NCBI RefSeq assembly: GCF_023150065.1
Contig: NZ_JAKLLN010000019.1
Coordinates: 1-64,000 of the forward strand
Reading direction: 5' to 3'
DNA from: Zoogloea sp.
Lineage (GTDB): Bacteria > Pseudomonadota > Gammaproteobacteria > Burkholderiales > Rhodocyclaceae
Length of the DNA stretch: 64,000 nt
Positions 6,687 through 13,157 of this stretch are shown piece by piece (position 1 is the stretch's first letter; the number at the start of each line of letters is the position of its first letter). The position numbers were made by a program, and so were the translations under genes. Under the pieces are notes generated by a model. That model made no database searches. It was not told the DNA's origin and saw only the letters and a program-made list of their open reading frames with translations.

Positions 6687-6989
6687 AGCATGTGTGCTCC
6701 CGAACACCTGCGAATACCAGTACGCGTTGGTGTCAGCAAACCATGATGAATTTGCTTGGTTTGCAAACTGAGCGAGTTCATTCATGTTGCCCTGATAGCG
6801 TTGATAAAGGGCGATGAGTTCTCGAAGGCTCTGAACGGAGAGCCTTTTGGAACGAAGGCGAATATGAAGCTCATGGCCATAGCCTCTAACCGAAACGACG
6901 CCGAAAATAGACTGTAGCCACGAGAAAAACGCGGCTTCATCACCGGCGGAGAAGTAGCGCATAGGTGCCTGCCAGATGAGCATGGCCAT
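6681..6989 (-). CDS. cassette protein of unknown function
   Basis: 102 residues, soluble. Notable segments are GDEAAFFSWLQSIFG, HELHIRLRSKRLS, LRELIALYQRYQGNMNELA and the aromatic C-terminus NAYWYSQVFG. I recall related cassette-borne proteins but no function. The TAA stop is inside the attC core (6681-6683), and the ATG is 5 bases from the next attC at 6995. A second ATG at codon 3 is possible. Confidence 0.72.
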   Translation of the reverse strand: MAMLIWQAPMRYFSAGDEAAFFSWLQSIFGVVSVRGYGHELHIRLRSKRLSVQSLRELIALYQRYQGNMNELAQFANQANSSWFADTNAYWYSQVFGSTHAA

Positions 6990-6994
6990 AAGAT

Positions 6995-7066
6995 GCCTAA
7001 CGTCGTAGCTCAGCCGACGGGCAAAAGCGCAGCTTTTGACCGGTCGGCTGGAGCGTAGTGTTGGGC
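6995..7066 (-). repeat. attC site
   Basis: Cores GCCTAAC (6995-7001) and GTTGGGC (7060-7066), both consensus. Arms CTCAGCCGAC and GTCGGCTGGAG pair. A GCAAAAGC/GCTTTTG hairpin forms the tip. Confidence 0.92.
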
Positions 7067-7067
7067 C

Positions 7068-7676
7068 TCATTCCGCGAGCGCACGAATTAAGGGCCCGCG
7101 ATACTCTTGATCCTTCTCGTTCCAGAACACAAGACCATTCTTTAGATCAAGATTGAAAAACGATTCGTAGTAGGCGTCCTCGTCAAACGGTTCGGCACCG
7201 CGCCCGAAGATCTTGATTTTCACTGGCTCTCGTTCCATGTCGAGCGCGCCTTGGTGCAGCGCGATTGCTGTTAACGTCTCCTCCGCGGTCATGCGGAGGA
7301 CCTGCTTTTTCTCTTCGCCGTATAGGGTTGCCAGAGCCGTTACTAGCCTGTCGCTTTCTGGCCCGGTGCGGTAAAACACGACTCCGCGCTGGTAAACGTT
7401 AGCCATCTTTAAGTTCATTTCAGGGTCGAAGCCACCCTGAATGTTCTTAACTATGACGACGTTCATTCCAACGACCTGACCAGCATGGCTGGCCTGCAGC
7501 CGAAACCGATAGTGATCTGTTGTCTCCGAGCGATCAACAATTCGCAGCACGCAGTCGACGAACCCTTCCTCACTGTACTGATCAAGCAAAGGGTTTCCGT
7601 TGGAGTCTGTATTCATGGGGGTTGTGGACCACGCGAATAATGGCAGAAGAAGCAGTGACAGGAGGAGGCGTCTCAT
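7068..7676 (-). CDS. exported cassette protein of unknown function
   Basis: 202 residues from MRRLLLSLLL. An in-frame TTG at 7683-7685 lies inside the attC and is not preferred. Residues 1-17 are a Sec signal peptide (LLLSLLLLPLFAWS), giving a periplasmic protein of about 185 residues. The mature protein is acidic and has a single cysteine (FVDCVLRI). Its body reads like a small periplasmic alpha/beta domain (YRFRLQASHAGQVVGMNVV, VKIKIFGRG) but no family is recognised. The start is 3 bases from the attC core at 7680. It is the largest exported product in the array. Confidence 0.75.
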   Translation of the reverse strand: MRRLLLSLLLLPLFAWSTTPMNTDSNGNPLLDQYSEEGFVDCVLRIVDRSETTDHYRFRLQASHAGQVVGMNVVIVKNIQGGFDPEMNLKMANVYQRGVVFYRTGPESDRLVTALATLYGEEKKQVLRMTAEETLTAIALHQGALDMEREPVKIKIFGRGAEPFDEDAYYESFFNLDLKNGLVFWNEKDQEYRGPLIRALAE

Positions 7677-7679
7677 GAG

Positions 7680-7796
7680 GCCCAACGCCCAGGTTAGCCG
7701 GCGCCGGAAGCCGAAGGCTGGAGGGCACCAATACTGGTCATGAAAATACCAAAGGCATGGCCAGTGTTGGCGTCCGCATTGAACCGACAGTTAGAC
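7680..7796 (-). repeat. attC site
   Basis: Cores GCCCAAC (7680-7686) and GTTAGAC (7790-7796). CAGGTTAGCCGG and the GCATTGAACCGA arm pair. At 117 bases it is the longest site in the array. Confidence 0.85.
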
Positions 7797-8450
7797 GGCA
7801 CGATTGATTGCGCCTTCCACACTGTTAAATAGGTTGATAAAGCACTTGGATTCGATGGCCTCATTGAGCTTGGCTTTGGCCAGTTCTTGATCTCCGTTTG
7901 CCAATGCGGCATAGCCAGCGAGATACGACCTGATTGGTGAAGGGTTATGCCCCATGCCCCAAAGTAGCTGCATGTTCTCATCTTCGTCTTTCAATACACG
8001 GAGAACTTCATTTCTGCTGCTCAGACGTTGAAACCATGACAACGCTTCTGAGAGCTGATTCAGTACGTCTTGAATGCACCAATGAAGGTTCTTGCCCTCA
8101 GCGTCAATCGGCCAGATGCACCTGTCCTTCAAACTCGATTGAAGCGAGCAGACAAGTGACCTACGAAAGTAACACGCAGCTTCAGACGGGATGAGCACTC
8201 CGTTCTTCACTGGCAGTGGCCACCGTGGAGGTATGTAGAGTGGGATGCAACCTAGCCGCACCGCAAAGGAGAACGTGGTTGTTCCGATGACGTCTGCGTT
8301 GTATTTGTTGAAAGATTGAAATTCAATCACATCGATTCGCTCAGAGGTATGCCGCCATGCGACCCGTGAAGTGAACGTGTCGAATCCTTCGGCCTCCAGC
8401 GCGGGCCAAATGTATTTCTTTATCTCTCGATTAACAACCTTACTGTCCAT
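7791..8450 (-). CDS. DUF4304-like cassette protein
   Basis: 219 residues, cytoplasmic. The N-terminal half (MDSKVVNREIKKYIWPALEAEGF, then TSRVAWRHTSERIDVIEFQSF and TTFSFAVRLG) fits the DUF4304 pattern as I recall it: a lysine-rich start, GF, then an FQ and a FxVxLG strand. The C-terminal half is helical with an AGYAALANGDQELAKAKLNEAI segment resembling a TPR-like helix pair. Function is unknown. The stop codon lies in the attC core and the ATG is 3 bases from the next attC. It is the largest gene in the array. Confidence 0.75.
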   Translation of the reverse strand: MDSKVVNREIKKYIWPALEAEGFDTFTSRVAWRHTSERIDVIEFQSFNKYNADVIGTTTFSFAVRLGCIPLYIPPRWPLPVKNGVLIPSEAACYFRRSLVCSLQSSLKDRCIWPIDAEGKNLHWCIQDVLNQLSEALSWFQRLSSRNEVLRVLKDEDENMQLLWGMGHNPSPIRSYLAGYAALANGDQELAKAKLNEAIESKCFINLFNSVEGAINRAV

Positions 8451-8453
8451 GCT

Positions 8454-8522
8454 GTTTAACTTTGAAGCTGAGCCGCGAGCGGCGGCCTGCCGACGCGAGT
8501 CGGCTCAAGCGACTGGTCAGGC
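8454..8522 (-). repeat. attC site
   Basis: GTTTAAC (8454-8460) is a consensus core. GTCAGGC (8516-8522) has one substitution (GTT to GTC). GCTGAGCCG and CGGCTCAAGC arms pair, and inner hairpins are present. Confidence 0.86.
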
Positions 8523-8951
8523 AGCGCTGAAGTCATCAATGAGGTCTCGAAGTTCGGACCAAGCTTCGTCTTCGTAGAACTTGATTTCGATTGGATGTCT
8601 GGGATGACCGGCAACATGGCTGTTGAACTCCTTGAGGAAGCGATCTCGATCGGCGATGTAGAACACATATTCCCTTAGCCCAGCGCCAACTCGGCGATAA
8701 GCCTCAATGTAGAACTCCGGCCGCTCGATCTGCGCCAGGGCTCCCTCAAGCTGCAGCATTTGCTGATTCTCTGCCGCGCTGGGCATGCCATTGTTGCCAG
8801 ATCCATCGTATTCCCATCGCACCACTGTCAGCCACGGAGTGGCGCGTCGTGCATCCTCTTCCGGCATCTCGGGAACATATGTCCACAGGATCGGCAGCCC
8901 GTCCTTCTCTGTTCTAACTATGCGCCCCGATGGTGTTGTGCCTGTGTTCAT
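8517..8951 (-). CDS. DUF695 family protein (cassette)
   Basis: 144 residues, cytoplasmic. The arrangement (RTEKDGLPILWTYVPEM, TPWLTVVRWEYDG, LEGALAQIERPEFYIEAYRRVGAGLREYVFY, then IEIKFYEDEAWSELR) fits DUF695, a family of unknown function also seen in accessory regions. The stop is TGA within the altered attC core GTCAGGC; in unaltered cores the same position gives TAA. The ATG is about 46 bases from the next attC, a longer leader than in most cassettes here, but I see no convincing promoter in it. Confidence 0.8.
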   Translation of the reverse strand: MNTGTTPSGRIVRTEKDGLPILWTYVPEMPEEDARRATPWLTVVRWEYDGSGNNGMPSAAENQQMLQLEGALAQIERPEFYIEAYRRVGAGLREYVFYIADRDRFLKEFNSHVAGHPRHPIEIKFYEDEAWSELRDLIDDFSAA

Positions 8952-8997
8952 TGCATATTGACTGAAGACGTGGAAGTACGCGCGTGATTCTTGCGAT

Positions 8998-9075
8998 GCC
9001 TAACGTGGAGCTAAGGGGCGCGCCAAAGGCGCGTCCCAGCGACCAAAGGGAGCGAACTTGAGCGCAGGGTTATGC
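8998..9075 (-). repeat. attC site
   Basis: Cores GCCTAAC (8998-9004) and GTTATGC (9069-9075), both consensus. A GGGGCGCGCC...GGCGCGTCCC stem lies near one end. The site is 78 bases. Confidence 0.92.
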
Positions 9076-9384
9076 ATCTTGGTCCACCTGCATATATGAC
9101 TGGAAGTTATTGATGTAGTCATCCATGTTTTCATTAAGCATCTTGCGATACTCCACCACGAAATACTCAATGGTTTCTTCTTTTGCGGTGGCCATTTCTT
9201 CAGCACTGTGCCAGCCACACGCGCTCACCCAAGAGTTAAATCTTGCGGTGGCGTACATCATTGATGCACTGACCTTGCCCTTTGTTACATCATCAGAAGT
9301 CTGGTCGTTCGAGAGATGAATGTGTGCATCTGCTCGTTCATAGAACTTGTCATCTGGATTCTGCACAAAACTCTCCTGATGCAT
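9070..9384 (-). CDS. DUF3144 family protein (cassette)
   Basis: 104 residues, cytoplasmic, helical and acidic. The pattern FYERADAHIHLSND...VSASMMYATARFNSWV followed by EYFVVEYRKMLNENMDDY matches DUF3144 (function unknown) well. Both ends lie in attC cores. The TAA stop (9070-9072) is in the core at 9069-9075, and the ATG (9382-9384) is the ATG of the core GTTATGC at 9381-9387. Any ribosome-binding site must therefore lie within the upstream cassette's attC. Confidence 0.85.
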   Translation of the reverse strand: MHQESFVQNPDDKFYERADAHIHLSNDQTSDDVTKGKVSASMMYATARFNSWVSACGWHSAEEMATAKEETIEYFVVEYRKMLNENMDDYINNFQSYMQVDQDA

Positions 9385-9450
9385 AACGTGGAAGTAACCG
9401 GCGCTGCGCGGCTTTATCGCGCAGCGCCCGAGTTGACTGCCGGGTTATGT
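9381..9450 (-). repeat. attC site
   Basis: Cores GCATAAC (9381-9387) and GTTATGT (9444-9450), both consensus, flank a GGCGCTGCGCG/CGCGCAGCGCCC stem. The site is 70 bases. Confidence 0.92.
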
Positions 9451-9458
9451 TGAATTTT

Positions 9459-9893
9459 CTAGTTGGCATATTCGTATGTGATGTACCACTTTTCGTCGAT
9501 TTGTTTGAAACCCATCTTGTACGGTTGCAATCCTGTTGGGTGTTCGTCGAGTGATGGATATAGCGGAGCCAGCGCCTTTGCAGAATAAATATAGCCCTTT
9601 CGATGGCTGGAATAGTTTCGGCTGCTCGGAAACACCATAATCCCCTCCGAAATTGGGTCGACGCCAATACCGTCAGCCTCGACCTTGGCTAATAGCCCCA
9701 AACAAGCGGTATTGCTTTTGGTGACGTAATGCCGCCACAGTATTTTGTTTTTTTCGATATGGCAGTCAGCACCTGTAACAAGCGCAGAGAAATATTCTTT
9801 CTTGCTCTCGTAGAGGCCCTGCATCTTGGCATCAGTCTGTGGCCCCGAACATCCGGTGAGTGCTACAAGAAAGATAGTGGCAGCGTAGCGCAT
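9459..9893 (-). CDS. predicted lipoprotein of unknown function (cassette)
   Basis: 144 residues. The signal peptide MRYAATIFLVALTGCSG contains lipobox LTGC with Cys-15. Ser at +3 after the Cys suggests outer-membrane sorting by general rule. The mature part contains two further cysteines (GADCHIEK, NTACLGLL) and ends in a strand-rich region (EKWYITYEYAN). No family is recognised. The start is 15 bases from the attC at 9909. Confidence 0.76.
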   Translation of the reverse strand: MRYAATIFLVALTGCSGPQTDAKMQGLYESKKEYFSALVTGADCHIEKNKILWRHYVTKSNTACLGLLAKVEADGIGVDPISEGIMVFPSSRNYSSHRKGYIYSAKALAPLYPSLDEHPTGLQPYKMGFKQIDEKWYITYEYAN

Positions 9894-9908
9894 AGGCCTT
9901 TCGTTGCA

Positions 9909-9965
9909 ACATAACGTTTGACTTAAGCGGCGCCGTCAGGCGTCTGCTTGAAGGAGGGGTTAGAG
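9909..9965 (-). repeat. attC site
   Basis: Cores ACATAAC (9909-9915) and GTTAGAG (9959-9965) flank GACTTAAGCGGCGCC and GGCGTCTGCTTGAAG arms. The site is 57 bases, the short class. Confidence 0.9.
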
Positions 9966-10273
9966 CGTACGCCTGCCCCAACACCCAACGGATCGATGAC
10001 AACCTTTCCCTCAAACCTTGGATCAGCGACCTTCACTCTTCCGACTTGAAGGAGTCTTTGGATTTTCTCAAAAGCTTCATCGCGCCGCCCGGATGAACAG
10101 TTTTGCGAATTCACAAAGAAAAGCAGTTGGTCTCCCGGAATGAACTGCTCCAACAGGGCATCGACTCGAACGCGATTCAACTCGTTTCCCTCCGCAAGAT
10201 GCACGTACTCAGCAGGACCGAGGTCGCCATAAAAAAGACGCTGCATCAGGCTGGTGATCTGGCGTTTGTCCAT
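9923..10273 (-). CDS. cassette protein of unknown function, C-terminus inside attC
   Basis: 116 residues, cytoplasmic. The N-terminal region (ITSLMQRLFYGDLGPAEYVHLAEG) is helical; the middle (IPGDQLLFFVNSQNCSSGRRDEAFEKIQRLL) resembles no family I can name. Unlike its neighbours, the frame does not use the TAA in the attC core, because it passes the core in another phase. The last 14 or so residues (NPSFKQTPDGAA) are encoded by the attC stem. The ATG is 3 bases from the attC at 10277. Confidence 0.65.
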   Translation of the reverse strand: MDKRQITSLMQRLFYGDLGPAEYVHLAEGNELNRVRVDALLEQFIPGDQLLFFVNSQNCSSGRRDEAFEKIQRLLQVGRVKVADPRFEGKVVIDPLGVGAGVRSNPSFKQTPDGAA

Positions 10274-10276
10274 GCG

Positions 10277-10337
10277 CTCTAACGTGAAGTAGACGACATT
10301 TGACGCCTCCGGCGTCTTACACGACTGTCGCCTAAGC
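10277..10337 (-). repeat. attC-like site at the proximal end of the array
   Basis: CTCTAAC (10277-10283) is a consensus core. GAAGTAGACGACA, a GACGCC/GGCGTC hairpin (about 10302-10317) and TGTCGCC follow, but the far end reads CGCCTAAGC rather than a clean GTTRRRY. It is therefore a degenerate attC or an attI/attC hybrid. To its right the regular cassette spacing ends. Confidence 0.65.
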
Positions 10338-10531
10338 TGCCATACGCCTTCAAGCCATTGAATCCAAAGACCCTCTTATTTGCCTCATCGCCCATCTTGT
10401 CGTCTACCTCTCCTGCATCCGCCTGCTACCCCAAAGTCATGCCGATACTCACACCTTCGCCGCCGTTTTCCTATGAACTGGTTCACTCGGCCAGTACGCG
10501 TACAAGACTGCGGGTGTCCGAGACCTGACGA

Positions 10532-11023
10532 TCAATCCGCCCCCAGCGAAACGCCATCACCCAATCCGGAATCTCCCGCACCACCTCCATACTCACCCCC
10601 GATCAGCGCCTGAAGCTGCTGATTCGTATAGAAACGCAGGCTGACGACTTCGGACATGTTTCCGGGGGCAAAGGACTTGGGAAAGGAGAGCACCGGGCCA
10701 TATACATAGCCCTGCAGCCCCTCGCCTGTGTTGCCGAATGAAGACAGTCTCTTGATGACGGTCAGGCGGTATCCCTTTCCGGCGTAGAACAGGGTGCCGC
10801 CATCGGCGGGGAGGGGTGCCTGTTCATCGAAGGCGGCGTTCTTGGGCTTTTTGCCTTGCAATACCCGTTCGAAATCTTCCGAGGCCTGGGTGATGATCTC
10901 CCGTTGTGCGGGCGAGAGCGTGTCCAGCTCGACGCCCTGGAAGGGGCCGGAGGGCAATGCGATGCCCGCAAGGGCGGAGCCCGCCAAGAGGATGAATGCC
11001 AGTGTTACTGCGTGCCGAAGCAT
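10532..11023 (-). CDS. exported protein of unknown function
   Basis: 163 residues. Residues 1-19 are a Sec signal peptide (VTLAFILLAGSALA, AxA then GIALP). The mature protein has an acidic helical region (QREIITQASEDFERVLQ) and a glycine-rich C-terminus. No family is recognised. It lies right of the last attC-like site on the same strand as the cassettes. GC is intermediate between cassettes and chromosome, so it may be a degenerate first cassette or flanking sequence. The 190-base gap between it and the attC-like site holds no convincing gene. Confidence 0.7.
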   Translation of the reverse strand: MLRHAVTLAFILLAGSALAGIALPSGPFQGVELDTLSPAQREIITQASEDFERVLQGKKPKNAAFDEQAPLPADGGTLFYAGKGYRLTVIKRLSSFGNTGEGLQGYVYGPVLSFPKSFAPGNMSEVVSLRFYTNQQLQALIGGEYGGGAGDSGLGDGVSLGAD

Positions 11024-11050
11024 CGATGAATCTCCATTAAGGCCTGAATT

Positions 11051-11641
11051 TCAGGGCGAAAGACCGTTTCCGGTGACTGAAGGCGATGCGTCACACACGA
11101 TTGAACCCACAACTTTGTCCGCCAGCCTTCGGCCGACTTCTTCCGCCACCCTCGAAGGGTAGTAACGGGAGTCCGGGTCGACACCTCCGGCAAAGAGGGA
11201 GATGAACCCGTGTATTGAATCCTTACCCGTCACCTCACCAATCACTTCGTCCTTCTTGTAAGCAATTACCTTCAGCATGTAGCTGTTGTAGGAGTAGGCG
11301 GGAATGACGAAAGCGGTTGCCAATGACAGAAAGTACCCCACATAGCTAACCGGCAAGATCGGCCTGGACAGCTCTCCGGATACGGCAAGGCGGTACTTCT
11401 TACGGGAGCCTTCCTCTGCGGTCGTGATCCTGTTTGTATGCATCGCGTGCCCTATCCCCTGCACCGCAAAGCCCATCTCGCCGAGCCTTCGCTCGTAAGA
11501 CGCCTCGGAACGGGGAACACACTCGGACAAGGGTCTATCGATATGGACGGTCGGCCCGGCACCCGGCACAGCCGCGCAGCCGGCCATCAAGCACGTCAGC
11601 GCCAATATCGAGGTCGACCGGGGTGTGATTGTGCAAGCCAT
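11051..11641 (-). CDS. predicted lipoprotein of unknown function
   Basis: 196 residues. The signal sequence ends in lipobox MAGC (Cys-22), followed by Ala-Ala-Val, so outer-membrane attachment is likely by the +2 rule. The mature protein has a hydrophobic stretch at about 103-122 (VGYFLSLATAFVIPAYSYN) and a C-terminal RVAEEVGRRLADKVVGSI helix. No family is recognised. It lies 27 bases upstream of the exported protein at 10532-11023, so the two may be co-transcribed. Confidence 0.72.
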   Translation of the reverse strand: MACTITPRSTSILALTCLMAGCAAVPGAGPTVHIDRPLSECVPRSEASYERRLGEMGFAVQGIGHAMHTNRITTAEEGSRKKYRLAVSGELSRPILPVSYVGYFLSLATAFVIPAYSYNSYMLKVIAYKKDEVIGEVTGKDSIHGFISLFAGGVDPDSRYYPSRVAEEVGRRLADKVVGSIVCDASPSVTGNGLSP

Positions 11642-11713
11642 GTAGGTATCCAGAGTACTTTAATGCCTTAAGCATACACGTAGCGCTATGCAGGCAGAAG
11701 AAGCCGGTGCAGC

Positions 11714-12310
11714 CTACCCCGCCCCCCGCATCCCCAGACTCTGCTTACACGCCGGATAACGCTGGCAGCCCCAGAAGTCCGCCTTTCCGCCCCGGCCTTT
11801 CACGGCCCGCATCTTTACCCCACAACTCGGGCAGCTTGGTGTGCGGTAGTCGCCTGCAGTGGCAAAGGCCAGCAGCGCGTCACGGGCGGGCTCTGGAAGG
11901 CGGTTGATCATCATGAGAAACATCTCTCCATCGATCAGGGTGATGCGATTGGCCTTGGCAAAGTCCTTGGCCTCGTCGGAGTACTTGCCGCTGGTCATGA
12001 AGAAGGCTTTGACGATCTTCTCGTGGGTCATCACACCCAGCAGTTCGCGCACGGGCTTCACGCCGACGAAGCGCTCGCCCCAGGCCTTGCACTGGACGAT
12101 GGAGGTGGCCTTGCCGGAGTCGTCCTGGAAGAGGCGGATGTCGATGCCTCCATCCGGGCCCAGCGCGGTGGTTTCGCTGCGGATACCTTTGGATTCGTAG
12201 ACCTGCTGGCAGACGTCCTCGAAGCGCTTCCACTCGATGTCACGGATCAGCTCGATGCTCCAGGCGGCGGGCTTGGCTGCACTGGGCGAAGACACCGCGT
12301 TTTCCTGCAC
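11714..12310 (-). CDS. Mrr-type restriction endonuclease domain with topoisomerase zinc finger
   Basis: 198 residues. An Mrr_cat-like PD-(D/E)xK nuclease fold spans about 20-150: WKRFEDVCQQVYESKG (helix 1), GPDGGIDIRLF with the catalytic Asp of GGIDI, and VQCKAW supplying the QxK. A C-terminal zinc finger follows at about 160-195 (CPSCGVKMRAVKG...FWGCQRYPAC), the type found at the end of DNA topoisomerase I. The likely role is a stand-alone DNA nuclease or modified-DNA restriction protein in the cytoplasm. No methyltransferase is adjacent, consistent with a type IV-like system or a repair role. The substrate cannot be read from sequence. Confidence 0.85.
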   Translation of the reverse strand: MQENAVSSPSAAKPAAWSIELIRDIEWKRFEDVCQQVYESKGIRSETTALGPDGGIDIRLFQDDSGKATSIVQCKAWGERFVGVKPVRELLGVMTHEKIVKAFFMTSGKYSDEAKDFAKANRITLIDGEMFLMMINRLPEPARDALLAFATAGDYRTPSCPSCGVKMRAVKGRGGKADFWGCQRYPACKQSLGMRGAG

Positions 12311-12461
12311 CGGTAAGTCCGCAAACCCTTGAGGCTCCCGCCGCTCATTGACGGCGGATAGGCGATTTTCAGCGCCAGATCCAAATGCCTTTTCGTCATA
12401 TCGCCAGACCTCATTCTAAATCGACAACGTCATTAGCTGAGTCTGTTGCCGCCCTTGCGCC

Positions 12462-13082
12462 TCACCCCACCCGCTCCGCATTCAAAAACCCAATCAAGGC
12501 CGCAAACCCCGCCTTCGCCTGCCCCGACGGGTCCACGATGCTGTGGCTGAAATAGCGCTCCACGTTGGCCGCCGTGATGGCGGTGTTGAGCGGGTCATAA
12601 GAGCCTCCGCCGGCGCCCCCGGCCGTGTTGCCCATCATGCGGACCAGGGCGATCTGGCTGATGCCGGCCGCGGCGGCGGTGTTGCCACTGGCCACGGCCT
12701 TGTCGTACAGCGCTTTTTCGGCCGGGCTGAGATTGGCCATGGTGTTCACCATCCCGGTGGCCTTTTGCATGTAGTCCAGTTCGTCGGCGGTGAGCTTTTC
12801 GGGTGGCTTGCCCTGGGCGGCGATCTCGGCGAGGCGCTTGTCGTGGGTAAACAGGTAGGTCTGATCGGCTTCGCTGCGGTTGATCGGCCCATGGGCGCGG
12901 ATGGACGCCAGCTTTGCCTCGACCGACGCGTCACCCTCGGCGGCCAGCGCGGCGCGGGCGGCGGATGAGATGTGGACCGGGTCGGCAGAATCTGCCGGCG
13001 CGGCAGGCGAAACATGCCGCAGGGATGAGGCCCGCTCCATGGCGTGGGCAAAATAGGTGGCAGAAACGGGCTGGATGTTCAT
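12462..13082 (-). CDS. hypothetical protein
   Basis: 206 residues from MNIQPVSATYF; an upstream in-frame start adds 13 proline-rich residues and is less likely. It is soluble, alanine-rich and largely helical, with DPVHISSAARAALA near residue 35 resembling the short serine-alanine motif seen in some flagellar regulatory proteins. That resemblance is too short to assign function. The C-terminus (NVERYFSHSIVDPSGQAKAGFAALIGFLNAERVG) is the most conserved-looking part. No signal peptide is present. Confidence 0.7.
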   Translation of the reverse strand: MNIQPVSATYFAHAMERASSLRHVSPAAPADSADPVHISSAARAALAAEGDASVEAKLASIRAHGPINRSEADQTYLFTHDKRLAEIAAQGKPPEKLTADELDYMQKATGMVNTMANLSPAEKALYDKAVASGNTAAAAGISQIALVRMMGNTAGGAGGGSYDPLNTAITAANVERYFSHSIVDPSGQAKAGFAALIGFLNAERVG

Positions 13083-13157
13083 GACGGGCCTCCGGTGTGG
13101 TTCCGGTGGGGCTGGATGCATATTTCATGCCATCGGCGTTCCCGCCGCCCTGTCGGG

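Noticed and set aside
10380-10613. Possible integrase remnant beside the proximal attC-like site
   Set aside because: No tyrosine-recombinase motif (RHxxR or the catalytic Tyr region) can be read in any frame; half of it is antisense to the exported protein gene.
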